DNA of 8,864 nucleotides, from positions 1-8,864 of the forward strand of contig JADFVY010000083.1 of assembly GCA_015222795.1 (NCBI GenBank). Direction: 5' to 3'. The stretch is from Pseudomonadota bacterium. GTDB lineage: Bacteria > Pseudomonadota > Alphaproteobacteria > UBA8366 > JADFVY01. A model generated the notes under the pieces. The model saw nothing but the letters and a program-made list of their open reading frames with translations, was not told the DNA's origin and did not search any database. This document shows positions 6,750 through 8,864 of the stretch, one piece after another (positions within the stretch are counted from its first letter, which is position 1; each line of letters starts with the position of its first letter). Made by a program: the position numbers and the translations under genes.

Positions 6750-6961
6750 CGCTTGCAGCGGGGCGCGGTGTCATTCGCGGGATCGAACCCATCCTGTAGT
6801 CATAACGTTCAGAACCTTACCAATCGGGTGTTGCGGCACTCCATATCCCCAAATTGTGGGCTCACATGCCAATTACAACAGGCCGATATGAAGAACCCGT
6901 TAATAAAGAGACTATCACCGGTAACGGTGGCCGATCAAGGCGCGGATTTTAGCCCCTCTGC
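6733..6961. other. 229-bp fur-miaB intergenic region
   Basis: No gene is supported here. It holds the miaB start hairpin, a perfect palindrome CACCG-GTAA-CGGTG (6916-6929), and on the minus strand a weak promoter-like pair TTGATC and GATAGT, 16 bp apart, whose spacer contains that palindrome. The region presumably carries the promoter of the miaB-lnt run and the end of the fur transcript, but no canonical terminator is visible. Confidence 0.5.
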
Positions 6962-7390
6962 TCACTCGTCTTTTTTGGCGGCCAGCTTCACGCCGTATAG
7001 TTCCATGCGGTGATCGACCAGTTTAAAGCCCAGCTTGCGGGCGACCTCTTCCTGCAAACGCTCGATTTCCGCATTGTGGAATTCGATGACCTCGCCGGAA
7101 TCGATATCGATCAGGTGGTCGTGATGTTCGCCAGCCGCTTCTTCATAGCGCTTCGGCCCGTCGCCGAAATCCAGCCGTTCCAATATGCCTGTTTCTTCAA
7201 ACAGGCGAACCGTCCGGTAGACCGTTGCCTGGCTGATTCCCTTATCCACGCGAGACGCGCGGCGGAATAGCGCCTGGGTATCCGGGTGGTCGTCCGACTC
7301 CGACAGCACGCGCGCGATAACGCGGCGCTGCTTGGTCATTTTCAGGCCCTTTTCCCGGCACAGTCTTTCGATGCGCGACGATGCGCTCAA
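6962..7390 (-). CDS. fur: Fur-family metal-responsive transcriptional regulator
   Basis: A 142-residue repressor of the Fur/Mur type. The winged-helix DNA-binding half includes MTKQRRVIARVL (about 18-29) and ISQATVYRTVRLFEETGILER (about 52-72). The dimerisation half carries the metal-binding HHDHLIDIDSGEVIEF (His89, His90, His92, Glu103) and a late His127. There are no CxxC zinc motifs, typical of alphaproteobacterial Fur/Mur and unlike Zur; it lacks the haem motif that would suggest Irr. In rhizobia this orthologue responds to manganese (Mur), elsewhere to iron; sequence does not decide. The start is TTG at 7390, with GAGG six bases upstream. No ATG or GTG lies nearby upstream, and the first ATG (codon 18) would cut into the DNA-binding domain. 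mucR ends 34 bp upstream, so the two may be cotranscribed. Confidence 0.92.
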   Translation of the reverse strand: MSASSRIERLCREKGLKMTKQRRVIARVLSESDDHPDTQALFRRASRVDKGISQATVYRTVRLFEETGILERLDFGDGPKRYEEAAGEHHDHLIDIDSGEVIEFHNAEIERLQEEVARKLGFKLVDHRMELYGVKLAAKKDE

Positions 7391-7414
7391 CTCAGGCCTC
7401 GCAATGCTATATTC

Positions 7415-7432
7415 AGCGCTGCCGTCAGCGCT
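7415..7432. other. Inverted repeat across the mucR stop codon
   Basis: AGCGCT-GCCGTC-AGCGCT forms a 6-bp stem and includes the mucR TGA. On the plus strand it is followed by CTTTTTCTTC, which looks like an intrinsic terminator, but the T-run simply encodes the lysine tail of MucR and no plus-strand gene precedes it. On the minus strand there is no U-run. Confidence 0.3.
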
Positions 7433-7856
7433 TTTTCTTCTTCCGCTGCTGCGTGCCCAGCCCGATGGCCTTGGCCAGCTTGCTGCGCTGCTTGGCGTAA
7501 TTCGGCGCCACCATGGGGTAATCGGAAGGCAGGCCCCAGCGCTCGCGATAATCGTCGGGTGTCATGTCAAAGGCGGTTTTCAGATGCCGCTTCAGCATCT
7601 TGAGCTTCTTGCCGTCTTCCAGACAGATGATGAAGTCCGGTGTAATCGACTTTTTGATCGGCACCGCGGGGGTCGGACGGTCAGCCGCCGCGTCTCCCGC
7701 TCCACCGACGCTCGCCAGCGTCTTGTATACCTGCTCGATCAGGCCGGGGAGATCCGACACACCAACAGTATTATTGGATACATGCGCCGCCACGATATCA
7801 GAGGTCAGGGACAGCAGTTCTTCCGGATTTAGCGCATTGTCTTTTTGTTCGGCCAT
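7425..7856 (-). CDS. mucR: MucR/Ros-family transcriptional regulator with a degenerate zinc finger
   Basis: A 143-residue MucR/Ros regulator, a family controlling exopolysaccharide, motility, cell cycle and virulence genes in Alphaproteobacteria; members oligomerise and bind AT-rich DNA like H-NS. The N-terminus (about 1-50) is the oligomerisation part. The finger region reads ITPDFIICLEDGKKLKMLKR at about 71-90, then HLKTAFDMT. Of the classical Cys2-His2 ligands only Cys78 and His91 remain; Asp81 replaces the second Cys, and Ala95-Phe96 stand where Ros has His-His. GLPSDYPMVAPNYAKQRSKL and a basic tail KKKKR follow. I start at ATG 7856 (MAEQKDN), with AAGGG 11 bases upstream. A TTG-initiated extension to 7934 is unlikely. 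fur follows after 34 bp. Confidence 0.93.
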   Translation of the reverse strand: MAEQKDNALNPEELLSLTSDIVAAHVSNNTVGVSDLPGLIEQVYKTLASVGGAGDAAADRPTPAVPIKKSITPDFIICLEDGKKLKMLKRHLKTAFDMTPDDYRERWGLPSDYPMVAPNYAKQRSKLAKAIGLGTQQRKKKKR

Positions 7857-8037
7857 CGCTTCTATAACCCTTCGAGGTCTAATATTCCAAATTGACTTGC
7901 CGTCCGTCGGAATGCCAAACAAACCTGACTGCAAGCATCACACATTACCAGTTGATTTAATAAAACTGTAGTCAACTGTCCACAAGATTCTTTGTCAATT
8001 ATTCGATTTATTAAAATTCTTGCGATTTACGCCGGTT
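7857..8037. promoter_or_regulatory. AT-rich mucR upstream region
   Basis: No gene is supported in this 181-bp gap. By my count 7921-8100 is about 34% G+C, far below the flanking genes, and the AT-rich stretch extends into the 3' end of rimI. It contains the inverted repeat CAGTTGA-N16-TCAACTG (7949-7978), a consensus-like TTGACA on the minus strand (7993-7998), and TTGGCA 17 bp from TCAATT (minus strand, nearer the gene). It should hold the mucR promoter, though I cannot fix the boxes. MucR proteins favour AT-rich targets, so autorepression is plausible. Confidence 0.5.
7949..7978. repeat. Inverted repeat upstream of mucR
   Basis: CAGTTGA and TCAACTG are perfect 7-bp arms separated by 16 AT-rich bases. 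Arm spacing suits a dimer bound over about two helical turns. The bound protein, if any, is unknown. Confidence 0.45.
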
Positions 8038-8535
8038 TCACGCACTAATTTTTCCTTGTGTTATTAATTCGCAGCGTAAAATTAACGCATCCACATAATT
8101 AACGGGGTCTCTGCGGTAATAATCGGGCCGTCTTCCCACTTGCGCGAACCCTTGCCGGTCATATAGCGCGCGTGCCGCGGCGTTGTCGTCGGCCACTTCC
8201 AGAAACATGATCTGGGCGGCCATCCCCCGCGCCCGCGCCATGGCCCCCGCCAACAGGGCCCCACCGATCCCCTGGCGTCTGGCTGCCGGCGCGACGACGA
8301 GATTGATAATTTCAGATTCACCGGCGGCGCATTGCGCCAGCAGAAAACCGAGCGGTTGGCCGGCCCCATGCGCGATCAGCCCGAAGGACCGGGGCAGGGC
8401 CAGGATATTGGCCACGGATTCGCTATCCCATGACTCACCGCTCGTGGTTTCGGTCAGGGCCGCCATCAGCGGCGCCGATGACAGGTCGGCATCGTCGATC
8501 GTGAATTCAGTGCCGGACTGAACGGGCGGGGTCAT
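8038..8535 (-). CDS. rimI: Ribosomal-protein-alanine N-acetyltransferase family protein
   Basis: A 165-residue GNAT acetyltransferase. RimI acetylates the N-terminal alanine of ribosomal protein S18 and can act on other proteins. The acetyl-CoA loop is RRQGIGGALL (about 86-95), preceded by EIINLVVAPAA. The RimI-typical MFLEVADDNAAARALYDRQG lies at about 110-129, with the Glu expected to act as base and a late Tyr in RRPDYYRRD. The ATG overlaps the tsaB TGA in ATGA (8532-8535), and tsaB-rimI adjacency is common and supports the assignment. The last 15 or so codons run into AT-rich DNA (ELITQGKISA), a slightly longer C-terminus than I expect for RimI. Substrate specificity within GNAT cannot be read from sequence alone. 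Confidence 0.92.
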   Translation of the reverse strand: MTPPVQSGTEFTIDDADLSSAPLMAALTETTSGESWDSESVANILALPRSFGLIAHGAGQPLGFLLAQCAAGESEIINLVVAPAARRQGIGGALLAGAMARARGMAAQIMFLEVADDNAAARALYDRQGFAQVGRRPDYYRRDPVNYVDALILRCELITQGKISA

Positions 8536-8864
8536 TTCCCGTTTGCCTTGCGTTCGGCAACCGGGATGGCGTCCGGCGGACGCAGATACAGGGCGCCCGG
8601 TGGCGGCGCGTCGGCGTCCATGGTTTCGCTGGCGATCCGCCGTGCGGCGATCCGAGCGACCACGGCGGCGTCGGGCAGGTCCGGTCCGGAGAGCCTCAGC
8701 ATCGGCGGGACGCGGTCGGCCAATGCCTGGAGAACCGCGTCGGCCATGTCGCCGGCCAGCGCAACGGTTTGCGCAGCGGGAAGTATAGCCTCCAGTTCCT
8801 CCGGCAACTTCGACAGTGGTTCGCTCAGCGCCGTCCCGTCGGCCCCGAACAACTGGACATAGAC
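8532..8864 (-). CDS. tsaB: tRNA threonylcarbamoyladenosine biosynthesis protein TsaB, 3' part
   Basis: The last 110 residues of TsaB; the 5' end lies beyond the right edge. TsaB is the non-catalytic partner of TsaD in making t6A37 in tRNAs that read ANN codons. The fragment opens VYVQLFGADGT, which matches the conserved stretch normally written as RRGEVYVQLF, and ends with GALYLRPPDAIP, the C-terminal YLRPPDA motif of TsaB. Only the ASKHA C-terminal portion is visible, so the N-terminal fold cannot be checked. The stop overlaps the rimI start by four bases, the usual tsaB-rimI arrangement. Confidence 0.93.
   Translation of the reverse strand, partial: VYVQLFGADGTALSEPLSKLPEELEAILPAAQTVALAGDMADAVLQALADRVPPMLRLSGPDLPDAAVVARIAARRIASETMDADAPPPGALYLRPPDAIPVAERKANGK

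Noticed and set aside
6765..6800. GGGTTCGATCCC on the minus strand resembles a tRNA T-arm
   Set aside because: I could not build an acceptor stem, D-arm or anticodon stem around it, and no CCA end follows. tRNAscan-SE would settle it.
5875..6891. Plus-strand open frame opposite miaB (338 codons)
   Set aside because: Antisense shadow of miaB with no recognisable domain.
7415..7440. Plus-strand intrinsic terminator (GC hairpin followed by T-run)
   Set aside because: No plus-strand transcript is expected to end here, and the T-run is explained by lysine codons at the MucR C-terminus.
7857..7934. TTG-initiated extension of mucR
   Set aside because: The extra 26 residues are not MucR-like and fall in AT-rich upstream DNA; ATG 7856 gives a standard N-terminus.
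1..8864. Mobile elements, CRISPR arrays, toxin-antitoxin or defence genes
   Set aside because: No transposase, integrase, direct-repeat array, or unexplained large intergenic gap was seen; all genes belong to core families.

Overview
The window reads as an ordinary core-chromosome segment of an alphaproteobacterium. All eleven genes I can support lie on the minus strand, so transcription runs from high to low coordinates. Coding DNA is GC-rich. The gene order, a MucR/Ros-type regulator, a Fur without CxxC motifs, and a PraR/PhrR-like XRE regulator before metK all point to Alphaproteobacteria. A Rhodospirillales-like lineage is my guess, not a demonstrated assignment. I see no mobile element, CRISPR array, rRNA or convincing tRNA.

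Layout in transcriptional order. (1) 8864-8038: 3' part of tsaB, overlapping rimI by ATGA. (2) 8037-7857: AT-rich intergenic DNA with an inverted repeat. (3) 7856-6962: mucR, then fur 34 bp later. (4) 6961-6733: 229-bp gap. (5) 6732-1365: a tight run miaB, ybeZ (phoH), ybeY, corC (ybeX), lnt, joined by overlaps of 4, 4 and 11 bp and one 8-bp gap. This is the same order as the E. coli miaB-ybeZYX-lnt cluster. (6) 1364-1237: AT-rich gap with two small palindromes. (7) 1236-790: XRE regulator. (8) 789-615: gap with two strong hairpins and a possible metK promoter. (9) 614-1: 5' part of metK, running off the left edge.

Functionally the genes are housekeeping. tsaB and miaB modify tRNA for ANN/UNN decoding (t6A and ms2i6A), rimI acetylates protein N-termini, and ybeY/ybeZ act in 16S rRNA maturation and ribosome quality control. 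corC and lnt serve the envelope (cation-transport-associated protein and lipoprotein N-acylation). fur and mucR are global regulators, and metK makes S-adenosylmethionine, which MiaB consumes.

The most interesting points are small. Four genes appear to start with TTG or GTG. The forced TTG start and ribosome binding site of miaB sit inside a perfect 8-bp hairpin. metK has a structured leader that matches no SAM riboswitch class I could compare by eye. The MucR finger lacks half of the classical zinc ligands. I did not find a convincing previously undescribed multi-gene system.
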